Shown: positions 37,836-48,579, counted from the first letter of the stretch. The stretch is DNA of 64,000 nt from Lactobacillus sp. (GCA_022484695.1 JAKVKU010000001.1:372001-436000), one strand, 5' to 3'. The notes: generated from the sequence alone by a model not told the origin. Numbers and translations: made by a program.

Positions 37836-37966
37836 ATTTAGCACTCATTTATGTTTCTTAAACGGTAAGCGCACCGCTTAGGAATTGCCGACAACGATGG
37901 TGGGCCCCCGGACGCTTGCCATCTCCTGAATGACAACTTGGTATTCGACTTAGGAGATGAACACTG

Positions 37967-39295
37967 ATGCATTTCAATTTTGAAAAAATTCAAGAACCAT
38001 TATTCAAGGTCTCAGCTTGGGTCAACGACAACGACATCCTCCAGGCCATTAAAAACGCCTTCGTACGGACCATCCCCTTCACCGTGGTGGGCTCGTTTTC
38101 TAACCTAATCAAAATGCAACTAGACGCTTTGATCAAATCAAAGGGCCTGCACTGGGAGTGGCTCAGCAATATTAGCAATCTGTTTGGTTACATTGGCACC
38201 GCCACCTTAGGCATCGTGGCCATCATCGTGGTCTTATCCTCGGCGTATTCCTATGCCGTGGAGCTGAAGAAAAAAGACCACAACAAAAACCTCAACCCCA
38301 TCATCGCCACCTTGACGGCGCTAGCCGCATACTTCGTCATGGTCCCCAACAATATCAACTTCATGTCCCCTGGGAAAAAAATCGTGGAAGGCTTTGCCAC
38401 CTCATTCTTCAGTTATGAGGGGATGTTCACGGCCTTAATTGTGGGCATGCTGGCCGTGACCTTATTTGCCCGGCTGACCCGCAGCAAATTCACCATCAAA
38501 ATGCCTGGCAACGTCCCGCAAAACGTCTTCGATTCCTTCTTTTCTTTGATTCCCATTTCCATTTTACTGATTGGCTTTGGCTTGATCCGTATCTTGATTC
38601 AATCCCTGGGCTTTGTGTCCTTGATCCAAATGATCTCCGTGGTCTTGATCAAACCCCTGCTCACCGTGGGTACCGGCTTACCGGCCATCATCATTGTCAT
38701 TTTGCTGGAACAAATCATCTGGTTTGTGGGTCTCCACGGCTTCAATATCGTTTGGGGCGTGGTTTCCGCCTTCTGGTTACCCCTGTTCTTACAAAACGTA
38801 GCCGAATTTGCCAAGACCCATAGTTTTGCAGGCATCGCCATCGCCCCTAATACCATGACCAACGTGTACGCCATGATCGGCGGGTCCGGAGCCACCTTCG
38901 GCTTGATTTTAGCCATGCTGCTCTTCACCCATAAAGGGGAAAAGGAGCGGGAAGTGGCCAAGCTAGCCCTGATTCCCGGCATGTTTGGCATCAATGAACC
39001 GGTCATCTTCGGCTTACCCATCGTGTTAAATCCCTTGATGTTCATCCCTTGGGTATTAGCTCCCGTGCTAAATGCCATCATCGCCTATACCGTCACCGCC
39101 GCTGGCTGGGTCGTCCCCCTGGTGGTCCTAAATTCCGGCAATGAACCCATCTTCTTAAGTACCTGGATCCTGGGGGCCTTTCATACCGGACCAGTAGTCT
39201 TGACCGCTGTCTTAGTCATCTTAGATGTTTTGATTTACGCCCCGTTTGTCATCATGAACCAACGCAGCGAACGGGCCAGTCTCGCAGAAGCTTAA
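37967..39295 (+). CDS. PTS EIIC, cellobiose/oligosaccharide family
   Basis: Cel-type EIIC: WFVGLHGFNIVWGVVSAFW, GMFGINEPVIFGLPIVLNP. Confidence 0.9.
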   Translation: MHFNFEKIQEPLFKVSAWVNDNDILQAIKNAFVRTIPFTVVGSFSNLIKMQLDALIKSKGLHWEWLSNISNLFGYIGTATLGIVAIIVVLSSAYSYAVELKKKDHNKNLNPIIATLTALAAYFVMVPNNINFMSPGKKIVEGFATSFFSYEGMFTALIVGMLAVTLFARLTRSKFTIKMPGNVPQNVFDSFFSLIPISILLIGFGLIRILIQSLGFVSLIQMISVVLIKPLLTVGTGLPAIIIVILLEQIIWFVGLHGFNIVWGVVSAFWLPLFLQNVAEFAKTHSFAGIAIAPNTMTNVYAMIGGSGATFGLILAMLLFTHKGEKEREVAKLALIPGMFGINEPVIFGLPIVLNPLMFIPWVLAPVLNAIIAYTVTAAGWVVPLVVLNSGNEPIFLSTWILGAFHTGPVVLTAVLVILDVLIYAPFVIMNQRSERASLAEA

Positions 39296-39322
39296 CACCC
39301 CTAAAGAAAGTAGGCCATCAAG

Positions 39323-41959
39323 TTGAAAAATATCCACGCCATCGCCCATACCCATTGGGATTTTGAATGGTACTTTACCCGCCAAGAAGCCCAAGTCCAA
39401 TTCGCCTTTCATATGGATGAAGTCTTTAGCGCCTTGGCCAGTCATCAGTTAGATTACTACCTGTTAGACGGGCAGTTATCCATTGTGGATGACTATCTCA
39501 GCAATTTTCCTGAAAAAGCCAGTGAATTCCAAAAATATGTCCAAGCTAAACGGCTATTCATCGGGCCTTGGTATACCCAGGTAGATGAAATGGTCACCAG
39601 TGGGGAAGCCATGGTGCGGAATTTGCGCCTGGGGACCCAATTGGGAGCTGACCTGGGAGGCGCCATGGCTGTGGGCTATCTGCCAGATTCCTTTGGTCAA
39701 AGCCAGGACATGCCCAAGATCTACAACGGCTTTGACATTTACGATGCCGTCTTTTGGCGGGGGACACCCTTAGAAAAAAACGCCCGTTACTTTTACTGGA
39801 CCAGTGACGATGACCACAAAGTCTTAGTGGCCAATATCAAAAACGGCTATTACGCCGGGGTAGATTTGGTGGAAAACGCCGATTTCAAGACCCTCATGGC
39901 CCGTATTGGCACTGACACCACCGCCAATGATTTGGCCTTGCCCATTGGCGGGGATCAGCGGGCGGTGGACTTTAATCTCAAAACCCGCATTCAGCTGGCC
40001 AATAACGCCAGTGACGGGGACTATCAGGTCAAAGAAAGTACCTATCCTCAATTTTTCCAAGCTTTAGCCCAGCAACCAGATTTGCCCACCTATCAAGGGG
40101 AGTTCATCGACCCCAGTGTTTCTAAGATTCACCGGGGGATTTATTCCTCCCGTTACGATTTAAAGCAAGCCTATGATGAATTGGAACGCTTAATGATTCA
40201 TCAAGTGGAACCGCTGCTAGCCATGGCTATGGATCAAGGGGTGGCCAGTAAGCAAGGCTTGATCGATACCATTTGGCAGACCATTGCCCGGGGCCAAGCC
40301 CACGACAGTTCCGGGGGCTGTAACAGCGATGAGACCAACCGGGATATCGCTAACCGGGCCCAAGTGGCCTTAGAACTGGGCCGTTCCTTGCGGGATTACC
40401 TGCTGCGCAAACTCAGTATTTCCTTAGGGACTGAGGGAACCGGGGATGTGCTGTTCTGGAATCCTTGGCCCACTGCCCAACACTTTACCCGGCGCCTAGA
40501 AGTCTCCACACCAACTCCGAATTTCCGCCTGGTGCGCACCACGGGAGCGGACTTACCTTTCACCGTCTTAGCCCAAGAAAAGCGGGATGCCAGCGTGTTA
40601 AAGCGCGACCCCAGCCAACAGGATCATCAATATTATTACGTCACCACCATCAGCTGCCGGCCCCAAGTTCCGGCCATGGACTGGCAGGGCTATCGCCTAG
40701 AAACCACCACGACAGCAGGAGCCACCACGGCCTTAAAAGATGCCACCGTTATCGAAAATGAATTTTACCAACTCACCTTTGAAAAAGGGCAGGTGAATCT
40801 GTTCCAAAAAGCCACTGGAACTTGGCACCACAACTTCCTCACCTTTGAAGACGGCAGTGATGCCGGGGACACTTACGATTACGCCCCGGACTTTAAGGAC
40901 TGGGTGTTGGCCTTAGATCTCAGCGGGGCCAAACAGGTGGCCTTCAAAGCCGGGGATTTGACCAGTACGGCCACCTTGGCCGGAACTTGGAATCTACCTC
41001 AAGATTTGGCCGCCCGCCAGGACGAAATTGCTGCCACCAAAGTCCCTTATAAGCTGGTATTGCGTTTAAACCAGGGTTCTAAGGTGATCGACTTTCGATT
41101 CACAATTGATAACACCGTCTTGGATCATCGCCTGCGCCTGGTATTAAACACGGATGTCCAGGTTGATGAAACCTTTGCGGACACGCCCTTTGGCACCATT
41201 GCCCGGCCGGTGACCGAAGCCCACTTACAGGATTGGCAGCAAATTGGCTACCACGAAGAACCCACCAGCATGCGGCCCATGATTCATTTTGCCAATGTGC
41301 ACACCCAGGCCAACAGTTGGAGTTTCATCACCCTGGGCACCAAGGATTTTCAAGTCATTGGCGACCACCGTCAGTTAGCCATCACGCTGTTTAGAAGTGT
41401 GGGCTACTTAGGCCGGCCCAACCTGACCCGGCGGCCGGGGGATGCTTCGGGGCTGGTGAACAAATTAGTAGCCACCCCCGATAGCCAACTACTACAAACC
41501 CTGACCTTTGCCGGGGGCCTGGTGGTTGACCCGCATTACGACCCGGTGGCCCTGCAAGCGGCCCATCATGAACTGGCCAGCGCGCCCCTTTATTACCAAC
41601 AACAAACCTTAAACAAATTCACCACGCCCATTGAATACTTCACCATGAACAAATTAGCCCAAGCCGTCGACCATCCCGCGCCCATCGTATTGGCCGACAG
41701 CCACGTGGTCCTCAGTAGCTTCACCCGTAGTGTGGATCAGACTGGTTTTGAACTGCGGCTGTATAACCCAACCGCCGCCCCAGCTGAAGCCGGCGTCTTG
41801 CAATTGCCGGACACCGCGACCTTGGCCCTGGTGAACCTGAAAGGGGAAGTCCAACAACTGGTGGCCCACAACAGTGCCGCCGTGGCTTTAACCCCGTTTG
41901 AACCTGGAGAGATCCGCACCTACGGCATTTATCCGGTCAACACCGGTTCTCAAAACTAA
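39323..41959 (+). CDS. Alpha-mannosidase (GH38)
   Basis: AHTHWDFEWYFTR N-terminus, FGQSQDMPKIYNGF, TIARGQAHDSSGGCNSDETNRDI. Confidence 0.92.
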   Translation: MKNIHAIAHTHWDFEWYFTRQEAQVQFAFHMDEVFSALASHQLDYYLLDGQLSIVDDYLSNFPEKASEFQKYVQAKRLFIGPWYTQVDEMVTSGEAMVRNLRLGTQLGADLGGAMAVGYLPDSFGQSQDMPKIYNGFDIYDAVFWRGTPLEKNARYFYWTSDDDHKVLVANIKNGYYAGVDLVENADFKTLMARIGTDTTANDLALPIGGDQRAVDFNLKTRIQLANNASDGDYQVKESTYPQFFQALAQQPDLPTYQGEFIDPSVSKIHRGIYSSRYDLKQAYDELERLMIHQVEPLLAMAMDQGVASKQGLIDTIWQTIARGQAHDSSGGCNSDETNRDIANRAQVALELGRSLRDYLLRKLSISLGTEGTGDVLFWNPWPTAQHFTRRLEVSTPTPNFRLVRTTGADLPFTVLAQEKRDASVLKRDPSQQDHQYYYVTTISCRPQVPAMDWQGYRLETTTTAGATTALKDATVIENEFYQLTFEKGQVNLFQKATGTWHHNFLTFEDGSDAGDTYDYAPDFKDWVLALDLSGAKQVAFKAGDLTSTATLAGTWNLPQDLAARQDEIAATKVPYKLVLRLNQGSKVIDFRFTIDNTVLDHRLRLVLNTDVQVDETFADTPFGTIARPVTEAHLQDWQQIGYHEEPTSMRPMIHFANVHTQANSWSFITLGTKDFQVIGDHRQLAITLFRSVGYLGRPNLTRRPGDASGLVNKLVATPDSQLLQTLTFAGGLVVDPHYDPVALQAAHHELASAPLYYQQQTLNKFTTPIEYFTMNKLAQAVDHPAPIVLADSHVVLSSFTRSVDQTGFELRLYNPTAAPAEAGVLQLPDTATLALVNLKGEVQQLVAHNSAAVALTPFEPGEIRTYGIYPVNTGSQN

Positions 41960-41975
41960 AGAATGGATGGCAATT

Positions 41976-43352
41976 ATGTTATTTCCTAAAAATTTCCTGT
42001 GGGGTGCCGCCGCCTCGGCCCCCCAAACTGAAGGGCACAGCAGTACCAATGGCAAGTCCCCCTCCATTTGGGACAAGTGGTTTGAACTGGCCCCGGATAA
42101 GTTTTACCAGCACCAAGGCCCGGAGAATACCTCCGACGTCTATGACCTGTATCTTGAAGATGTTGAAAATATGGCCAAGTTAGGCCTGAACTCTTATCGC
42201 ACCTCCATCGCCTGGACGCGGTTGATGCCCGATGGGGTCCATGTGAATCCGGAAGCCGTCACTTTTTACCGGCAATATTTTCAAGCTTTGCGGGATCATG
42301 GGATTGAACCCATCATCAATTTGTTCCACTTTGACCTACCCTGGTGGCTCATGGCAAAGGGGGGCTGGGAAAGCCGCCAAAGCGTCACCAAGTTTGCCGA
42401 CTACGCCCAAGTGGCCTTTGAACAGTTCGGCGATTTGGTTCAGCGCTGGGTCACCTTCAACGAACCCCTGGTCCAGGTGAAGGCCGGTTACCTGTACGGC
42501 TTTCATTATCCCGCCGTCGTCAATTTTAGAAAGGCGGTGCAGGTGGGCTATCACATGTTACTGGCCCATACCTTAGCGGTACAAGCTTTTCGGGAGATAG
42601 CCATCCCCAATGGCACCATTGGCATCATCTTAGACGTGACCCCGGTGTATGCCAAAACAACAGCGCCCGCCGATCTGCAAGCCCAGCAAGCCGCCGATTT
42701 GTTAAATATCCGCAGTTTCTTGGACCCGGTGGTTTTAGGCCAGGTGCCGGATCAATTGTTGGAATTGTTAGCCACCAATGAGCTGACTCCCACGACCCTA
42801 TCCGGGGATGGGGCGGCTATTGCTGAAAACACCGTGGACTTCATCGGCCTGAATTACTACCGGCCTAAACGGGTGCAGGCCCCCAAAAAACCTGCGACGC
42901 CAGCGCAAATGCCCAATGAACTCTATGAAGATTATGAATGGCCGGACCGGCGCATCAACCAGTATCGGGGCTGGGAGATTTATCCAGAAGCCCTCTATGA
43001 TGTGGCTTTAATGATGCGGGATGAATATGGCAATATCCCCTGGTTTGTCAGTGAAAACGGCATGGGGGTGGCGGACGAAGCCCGGTTTAAAGATGCCAGC
43101 GGCCATATCAACGACCAGTACCGCATCGATTTTATGAAGGAACATTTGACTTACCTGCACAAAGGCATCGCGGCGGGGAGTAATTGTTTCGGGTATCATG
43201 TGTGGACTTTTGTGGATTGTTGGTCTTGGCTCAACGGGTACCACAACCGCTACGGCCTTTACAGTGTGGACCTGGATAACCATTACCAGCGCCAAGTGAA
43301 GCAAAGTGGGTTGTGGTTCAAAGAATTGATTGCAAATAATGGATTTGAATAA
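41976..43352 (+). CDS. Glycoside hydrolase family 1
   Basis: FLWGAAASAPQTEG, TFNEPLVQVKAGY, WFVSENGMG nucleophile motif. Confidence 0.9.
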   Translation: MLFPKNFLWGAAASAPQTEGHSSTNGKSPSIWDKWFELAPDKFYQHQGPENTSDVYDLYLEDVENMAKLGLNSYRTSIAWTRLMPDGVHVNPEAVTFYRQYFQALRDHGIEPIINLFHFDLPWWLMAKGGWESRQSVTKFADYAQVAFEQFGDLVQRWVTFNEPLVQVKAGYLYGFHYPAVVNFRKAVQVGYHMLLAHTLAVQAFREIAIPNGTIGIILDVTPVYAKTTAPADLQAQQAADLLNIRSFLDPVVLGQVPDQLLELLATNELTPTTLSGDGAAIAENTVDFIGLNYYRPKRVQAPKKPATPAQMPNELYEDYEWPDRRINQYRGWEIYPEALYDVALMMRDEYGNIPWFVSENGMGVADEARFKDASGHINDQYRIDFMKEHLTYLHKGIAAGSNCFGYHVWTFVDCWSWLNGYHNRYGLYSVDLDNHYQRQVKQSGLWFKELIANNGFE

Positions 43353-43356
43353 GTAG

Positions 43357-44262
43357 GTGAATATTTTGGAAAATGTTGTCGCCATTGATGTGGGAGGCAC
43401 CACCATTAAATATGCCTGTTGGCAAAGTTTTTCGGGGGCGTTAATGAACAAAGGCTATGTGAAAACCCCCCGGACCTTAGAAAAGTTCTACGAGATTTTA
43501 AGTGGCATCGTCGCTGAATTTGCCAGCTATGACCCCACGGGCGTCGCCTTAAGCACGCCGGGGGCGGTGAATCCAGCCACTGGGGTGATCGGCGGCATCA
43601 GTGCCCTGCCTTATATTCATAACTTCCCCCTGCAACAAGCCTTGACCGACCAACTGGGCCTGCCGGTGACCATCGAAAATGACGCCAATTGCGCCGCCTT
43701 AGCGGAGTTAGCCAGTGGCGCCGCCCAAGATTATCAAAACGTCATCGTCTTGGTGATTGGCACCGGGGTGGGGGGCGCCGTGATTTTAAACCGAGAAATT
43801 CAACGGGGCAGCCATCTCTTGGCCGGGGAATTTGGCTTAATACGGGTGTTGAATAATCGCCCCTTGAGTCAAGTGGGGACGGCGGTGAGCTTAGCCCGAC
43901 GCTATAACCTGAAGGCCAAAACCCGCTTTAGCGGCCAAGAAATCTTAGACCGGGCGGCCAAAGGCGATTTACTGGCCCAAAAAGAAGCGGGGGTATTGTA
44001 CCGCAGTTTAGCCCAAGCAATTTATAACCTGGAATATAGCTTTGACCCCGAATTATTTGTGTTAGGCGGGGGCGTTTCGGAAAATCCCCAATTGATCCCA
44101 AATATTCAACAGGCCCTCACCACCTTGACCCAGGGGGCCGTCAGTATCCCAGTGCCGTTGAAAATCGTGCCTTGTCATTACTACAATGACGCCAATTTAT
44201 TGGGGGCAGTAGCCCATTTTAACAACACTATGCTCAACGAAAGGAAGATAAAAAATGACTGA
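43357..44262 (+). CDS. ROK-family sugar kinase
   Basis: AIDVGGTTIKYA, ENDANCAALAE, VIGTGVGGAVI. Confidence 0.88.
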   Translation: MNILENVVAIDVGGTTIKYACWQSFSGALMNKGYVKTPRTLEKFYEILSGIVAEFASYDPTGVALSTPGAVNPATGVIGGISALPYIHNFPLQQALTDQLGLPVTIENDANCAALAELASGAAQDYQNVIVLVIGTGVGGAVILNREIQRGSHLLAGEFGLIRVLNNRPLSQVGTAVSLARRYNLKAKTRFSGQEILDRAAKGDLLAQKEAGVLYRSLAQAIYNLEYSFDPELFVLGGGVSENPQLIPNIQQALTTLTQGAVSIPVPLKIVPCHYYNDANLLGAVAHFNNTMLNERKIKND

Positions 44263-44572
44263 ATCTAAAATCATGTTAGTTTGCGCAGCGGGGATGTCCA
44301 CCAGTTTATTAGTCCAAAAAATGAAGGACGCCGCCAGTGCCCAAGGTATCACCACCCAAATTTTTGCCACGGCGTCTTCAGATGCTGATGAAAAACTAGC
44401 CAGTGAAAAACCGGACGTTTTGATGTTAGGCCCCCAAGTTGCCTTTTTATTAAAGGATTTCCAAGCTAAAGCGGGGATTCCCGTGAAAGTCATCAAGATG
44501 CAAGATTACGGCATGATGAACGGGGAGAAGGTCTTGGCCGACGCCCTGGACACCATTGAAACGGCGCAATAA
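44255..44572 (+). CDS. PTS EIIB, cellobiose family
   Basis: IMLVCAAGMSTSLLVQKM phosphocysteine motif. Confidence 0.92.
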   Translation: MTESKIMLVCAAGMSTSLLVQKMKDAASAQGITTQIFATASSDADEKLASEKPDVLMLGPQVAFLLKDFQAKAGIPVKVIKMQDYGMMNGEKVLADALDTIETAQ

Positions 44573-44599
44573 GGCCCACATTAAGAGGAGGAAAGAAGC

Positions 44600-44938
44600 A
44601 TGGCAACGGATATTGAAAGCGCACAACTTGAAGTCATCATGCAGTTGATCATGAACGGGGGCAATGCCAAGGGGGCGGCCGTCATGGCCATTCAAGCCGC
44701 CAAGGCCGGAGATTTTGCCAAGGCCCAGGCCGATTTAAAGGACGCCGACCACTATTTAAGTGCCGCCCATAACGCCCAAACCGATATGCTCACCAAAGAA
44801 GCCCAGGGCCAGCACGTGGCGGTGAACCTGCTCATGGTCCACGGTCAGGATCACATTATGAATGCCATCACTTTTCGGGATTTAGCCGCCGAATTTGTAG
44901 ACCTCTACCAACACTTGCATGACACAACCGGGGAGTGA
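44600..44938 (+). CDS. PTS EIIA, lactose/cellobiose family
   Basis: MQLIMNGGNAKGAAVMAIQAAKAG...LLMVHGQDHIMNAITFRDLA. Confidence 0.92.
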   Translation: MATDIESAQLEVIMQLIMNGGNAKGAAVMAIQAAKAGDFAKAQADLKDADHYLSAAHNAQTDMLTKEAQGQHVAVNLLMVHGQDHIMNAITFRDLAAEFVDLYQHLHDTTGE

Positions 44939-44945
44939 AGACGAC

Positions 44946-47021
44946 GTGAAAATGAAGAAGAGCTGGGTTTTACTTTTAGCCGCTTTAACCCTGGGGACAA
45001 CGGGGGCCTTGGCCAGCCAACAACCAGTGGCCGCCGCGGATAACTACAATGTGAAGGGGGAAAATCAACCTTATTTCCACGGCTTTAACGCCGAACAAAT
45101 GCTGAATTGGTCCCCGGAAACCGACCCTAGTGCCAAGTACTTTGTTTCAGACGTGCCCCTGCAACCCCGGAACCCGAAATTTGCCGCCACCCAGGCCCAA
45201 CCGGACCTGCAGACTGGGGCGCAAGTATTGACCCTAGCAGGAGATTATGGGGATCCCGGTTACGGTCAGACCCCGGGGATTCCCGATTTCACTAGAACTG
45301 TAGATGCCTTTTCCCGGCACATTTTTGAATACTGGCAATATATTGATTTTTATGGCTCCTGGAATGGCACGCCCATTGGGGGCAACAGCTATGATGATAT
45401 CCGCAATAATGCCGCCACCCTGCAATATGGGGTCGTGAATTATCCCAACCCGGCTTACACCGATGCCGCCCACCAAAACGGTGTGAAGAGTTTAGGAGGC
45501 TGGTTTTGGCCCCGGCCAGAAAACTTCTCCGCCTGGGTTCAACAGCGGCCTGACGGGACCTTCCCAGTGGCGGACAAAATGATTGCCATGGCCCGCTATA
45601 TGAATTTTGACGGCTACTTTATCAATCAAGAAGCCACCATTTCCAGCACCGATGCCGCCCAATTGCAGAAAATGCTGGTGTATATGAAACAAAAAGCGCC
45701 AGATTTGTATATCCAATTCTATGATTCTTTACAACAAGACGGCCAGCTCACCTATGGTAATGGCTTTAATGAGAGCAATGCCTATTGGCTGAAAGCTGAT
45801 AATGGCAGTGCCGCCGATAGTCTTTTTCTAAACTACGCGTGGAACACCACTCGGTTGAATAATGGGGTGGCCACGGCCCAAAAATTAGGGTTAGATCCCT
45901 TAAAGGCGATTTTTGCCGGGACGGAAAACCAGAAATATGGCTTTAATCCCCCATATGATCCCCGGCAGATTTTCCCTAGTAAAACCACGACCAACGCTTC
46001 TTGGGGTTTGTTTGGCACTGACTTCGCTTATTCCCGTTATCCTGGCAACAACTTAGACAACAACAGCCAAGGGGCCATTGACGTGCGGGCCCGGCAATAC
46101 TGGTCTGGGCCTAACCAAGATCCCACCAAAACCGGTCGGCTCACTGAAGTAGGCAGTTCCCCTTATCCCGATAAGGGCGTGCCTAACGATGCCGACAACC
46201 CCGCCCACTGGGATGGGGTGGCCAACTTTATTCCTGAAAAGAGCGTCATCAGTCAAACGCCATTTTATACCAACTTTAATACCGGCCACGGCTTAGGCTT
46301 TTATCAAGGGGGCCAGCAAGTTAGTCAACAAGAATGGAGCAACATCGGTATTCAGAATCTATTGCCAACTTGGCAGTGGTGGACCACCGGTCAGCCGCAA
46401 GTTAATTTTGACTACACGGATGCCTATGATGGTGGGAATTCCTTGAAAATCGTGAATACCACCGGTCAAAGTACTATCAACCTCTTTAAAACAGATTTAG
46501 CCGTCAGCAAAGCCACTAAGTTAAGTCTGCATTTCAAAAACAACGCCCCGCTGACCTTAAAGGTGCAATTGACTTTTAAAGACGACCCTACTAAACCGGT
46601 TAGCTTAAACGTGACCGCCAAGGAGTTGAACCAGTGGCAGGCCCAAAGCTTGAACCTGGCCCAATATAGCGGCCGGACCATTGCTAAAATCGCCCTGGCT
46701 GTGACTTCCAGCAAGAATGCGACTTTGAACTTAGGGGATTTCAGCGTCCAACAAGCAACCCCAAGCACCACCGCTCCAGCAGCTTTGACGGTGGATCGTT
46801 ACCTGCCCACCACTGGGGAAGCTTTTGTGACCTTGAACATGACCAATCAAATCAAGTACTACGACCTTTATACGGCTGAGGGCCAATTCATCAGCCGGGT
46901 GAACAGCACGAACGCTTATGTGGACCATGTGCCCGCTAATGCCACGGCTGTAGTGGCCCAACCTATTGGGACTGCTGGCCAGGCGTATTCTAAAATTGAA
47001 GTACCTTTGAAGTTGCGCTAA
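44946..47021 (+). CDS. Secreted endo-beta-N-acetylglucosaminidase (GH85)
   Basis: Signal peptide; GH85 core GGWFWPRPENFSAWV...MARYMNFDGYFINQEA catalytic N-x-E; carbohydrate-binding-like C-terminus; no LPXTG. GTG start proposed. Confidence 0.88.
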   Translation: MKMKKSWVLLLAALTLGTTGALASQQPVAAADNYNVKGENQPYFHGFNAEQMLNWSPETDPSAKYFVSDVPLQPRNPKFAATQAQPDLQTGAQVLTLAGDYGDPGYGQTPGIPDFTRTVDAFSRHIFEYWQYIDFYGSWNGTPIGGNSYDDIRNNAATLQYGVVNYPNPAYTDAAHQNGVKSLGGWFWPRPENFSAWVQQRPDGTFPVADKMIAMARYMNFDGYFINQEATISSTDAAQLQKMLVYMKQKAPDLYIQFYDSLQQDGQLTYGNGFNESNAYWLKADNGSAADSLFLNYAWNTTRLNNGVATAQKLGLDPLKAIFAGTENQKYGFNPPYDPRQIFPSKTTTNASWGLFGTDFAYSRYPGNNLDNNSQGAIDVRARQYWSGPNQDPTKTGRLTEVGSSPYPDKGVPNDADNPAHWDGVANFIPEKSVISQTPFYTNFNTGHGLGFYQGGQQVSQQEWSNIGIQNLLPTWQWWTTGQPQVNFDYTDAYDGGNSLKIVNTTGQSTINLFKTDLAVSKATKLSLHFKNNAPLTLKVQLTFKDDPTKPVSLNVTAKELNQWQAQSLNLAQYSGRTIAKIALAVTSSKNATLNLGDFSVQQATPSTTAPAALTVDRYLPTTGEAFVTLNMTNQIKYYDLYTAEGQFISRVNSTNAYVDHVPANATAVVAQPIGTAGQAYSKIEVPLKLR

Positions 47022-47064
47022 AACCACTGGGTATATTAAACCCATTTCCGAAGAATAGGAGATC

Positions 47065-48558
47065 ATGATGAGTAAAAAAATTGTTGCAGTAACCGCCTGT
47101 GCTGCCGGCATTGCCCACACCTATATGGCCGCGGAAGCCATTGAACAGGCTGCCAAGGAAAAAGGTTTTGACGTCAAAGTTGAAACCAACGGCTCCATTG
47201 GGGCGGAAAATGTCTTAACCACGGAAGATATTGCCAATGCGGACTTAGTGTTAGTGGCGGCCGATATTAAAATCAATCCCATCCGTTTTAGCGGTAAACC
47301 CTTATATGTAACGGATTCCAACGCTGCCATCGCCGATGGGGCTGGGTTGATCGACACCGCCTTGAAGGACGCCAAGGTATTTGGGGAAAAGGGTTCTAAA
47401 GTCGGGAACATTCAAATTGGCAATGACCACAGCAAGGTGAACTTTTTCACCCATATCATGAGTGGGATTTCTTATATGATTCCCATGGTTATCGCCGCCG
47501 GCTTGATTTTAGCCATCGCCAATGTCTATGCCTTTCAAAGAGATGACATGGGCCGCATCGTCAAGTGGGGGTTTGATAATAAGACTGCCATGGGGGCTTT
47601 GATGGCCAACTTGTTCCAAGTGGGGCAGGTGGGCTTCAAGTTGATGATTCCATTGTTTGCCGGCTTTGTGGCCAATTCCATTGCCGACAAACCTGCCATT
47701 GCCCCGGCCATGATTGGGGCTTATCTGGCCAATGATCCCACCTCCTTGCACACCAAAGCCGGCGGGGGCTTTATCGCCGCTTTGATCGTGGCCTTTATTG
47801 TGGGTTACTTTGTGAAACTGTTGAAGAAAATCAAATGGCCCCACATCATTCAACCCATTGTGCCGATCATGATCATCCCCGTGATTGCCACGCTATTCAT
47901 CTCTTTGATCGTCTTTTACCTGATTGGCGAGCCCATTGCCACTTTGATGAGCGGCCTGTACGCTTGGCTGACTTGGTTAAACACCAATTCCACCAGCGCG
48001 CCGGTGATTATCGGTATCGTCTTAGGGGGCATGATGGGCTTTGACTTAGGGGGCCCCATCAATAAGACCGCGCTGATTTTTGGTACAGCGGTCTTTGCCG
48101 ACACCATGGCTAAATACGGCCCCACCCATGCCAACTTCCTGCCCCAAACTGCCACTCAAGCAGCCATTTCCGTGGCACCCTTAGGGGTTTGGTTAGCCTC
48201 CATTATTTGGAAAAACAAATTCTCTAAGGATGAAAAAGTGGCCACCACCGCTGCCTTAGGTATGGGTCTGGTGGGTGTCACAGAAGGGGCGATTCCTTTT
48301 GTCGCTGCGGACCCTATCCGCATGATCATCGCCAACGTTTCCGGGTCCGCCGTGGCCGGGGGCTTGGTGGCCTTGACCGGGTGTAAATTCTACGGGGGCA
48401 TTGGCTCGCCGTTGGGTTCCTTTATCGGCTATATTCAACAACCCATCCCCCTGATTACTTGGATACTGTGTGTCTGCGCCGGCATTGCCGTCACCGCCCT
48501 GATCATCGGCTTAACCCGGAGCCCGCAAGTTATGGCCGCTGCCAAAGAAGCCGTTTAA
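47065..48558 (+). CDS. PTS EIIBC, fructose/mannosylglycerate superfamily
   Basis: IVAVTACAAGIAHTYMAAEAIEQAA EIIB followed by fructose-type EIIC. Confidence 0.9.
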   Translation: MMSKKIVAVTACAAGIAHTYMAAEAIEQAAKEKGFDVKVETNGSIGAENVLTTEDIANADLVLVAADIKINPIRFSGKPLYVTDSNAAIADGAGLIDTALKDAKVFGEKGSKVGNIQIGNDHSKVNFFTHIMSGISYMIPMVIAAGLILAIANVYAFQRDDMGRIVKWGFDNKTAMGALMANLFQVGQVGFKLMIPLFAGFVANSIADKPAIAPAMIGAYLANDPTSLHTKAGGGFIAALIVAFIVGYFVKLLKKIKWPHIIQPIVPIMIIPVIATLFISLIVFYLIGEPIATLMSGLYAWLTWLNTNSTSAPVIIGIVLGGMMGFDLGGPINKTALIFGTAVFADTMAKYGPTHANFLPQTATQAAISVAPLGVWLASIIWKNKFSKDEKVATTAALGMGLVGVTEGAIPFVAADPIRMIIANVSGSAVAGGLVALTGCKFYGGIGSPLGSFIGYIQQPIPLITWILCVCAGIAVTALIIGLTRSPQVMAAAKEAV

Positions 48559-48579
48559 TTGGTGAAAGGAAGATTATCC

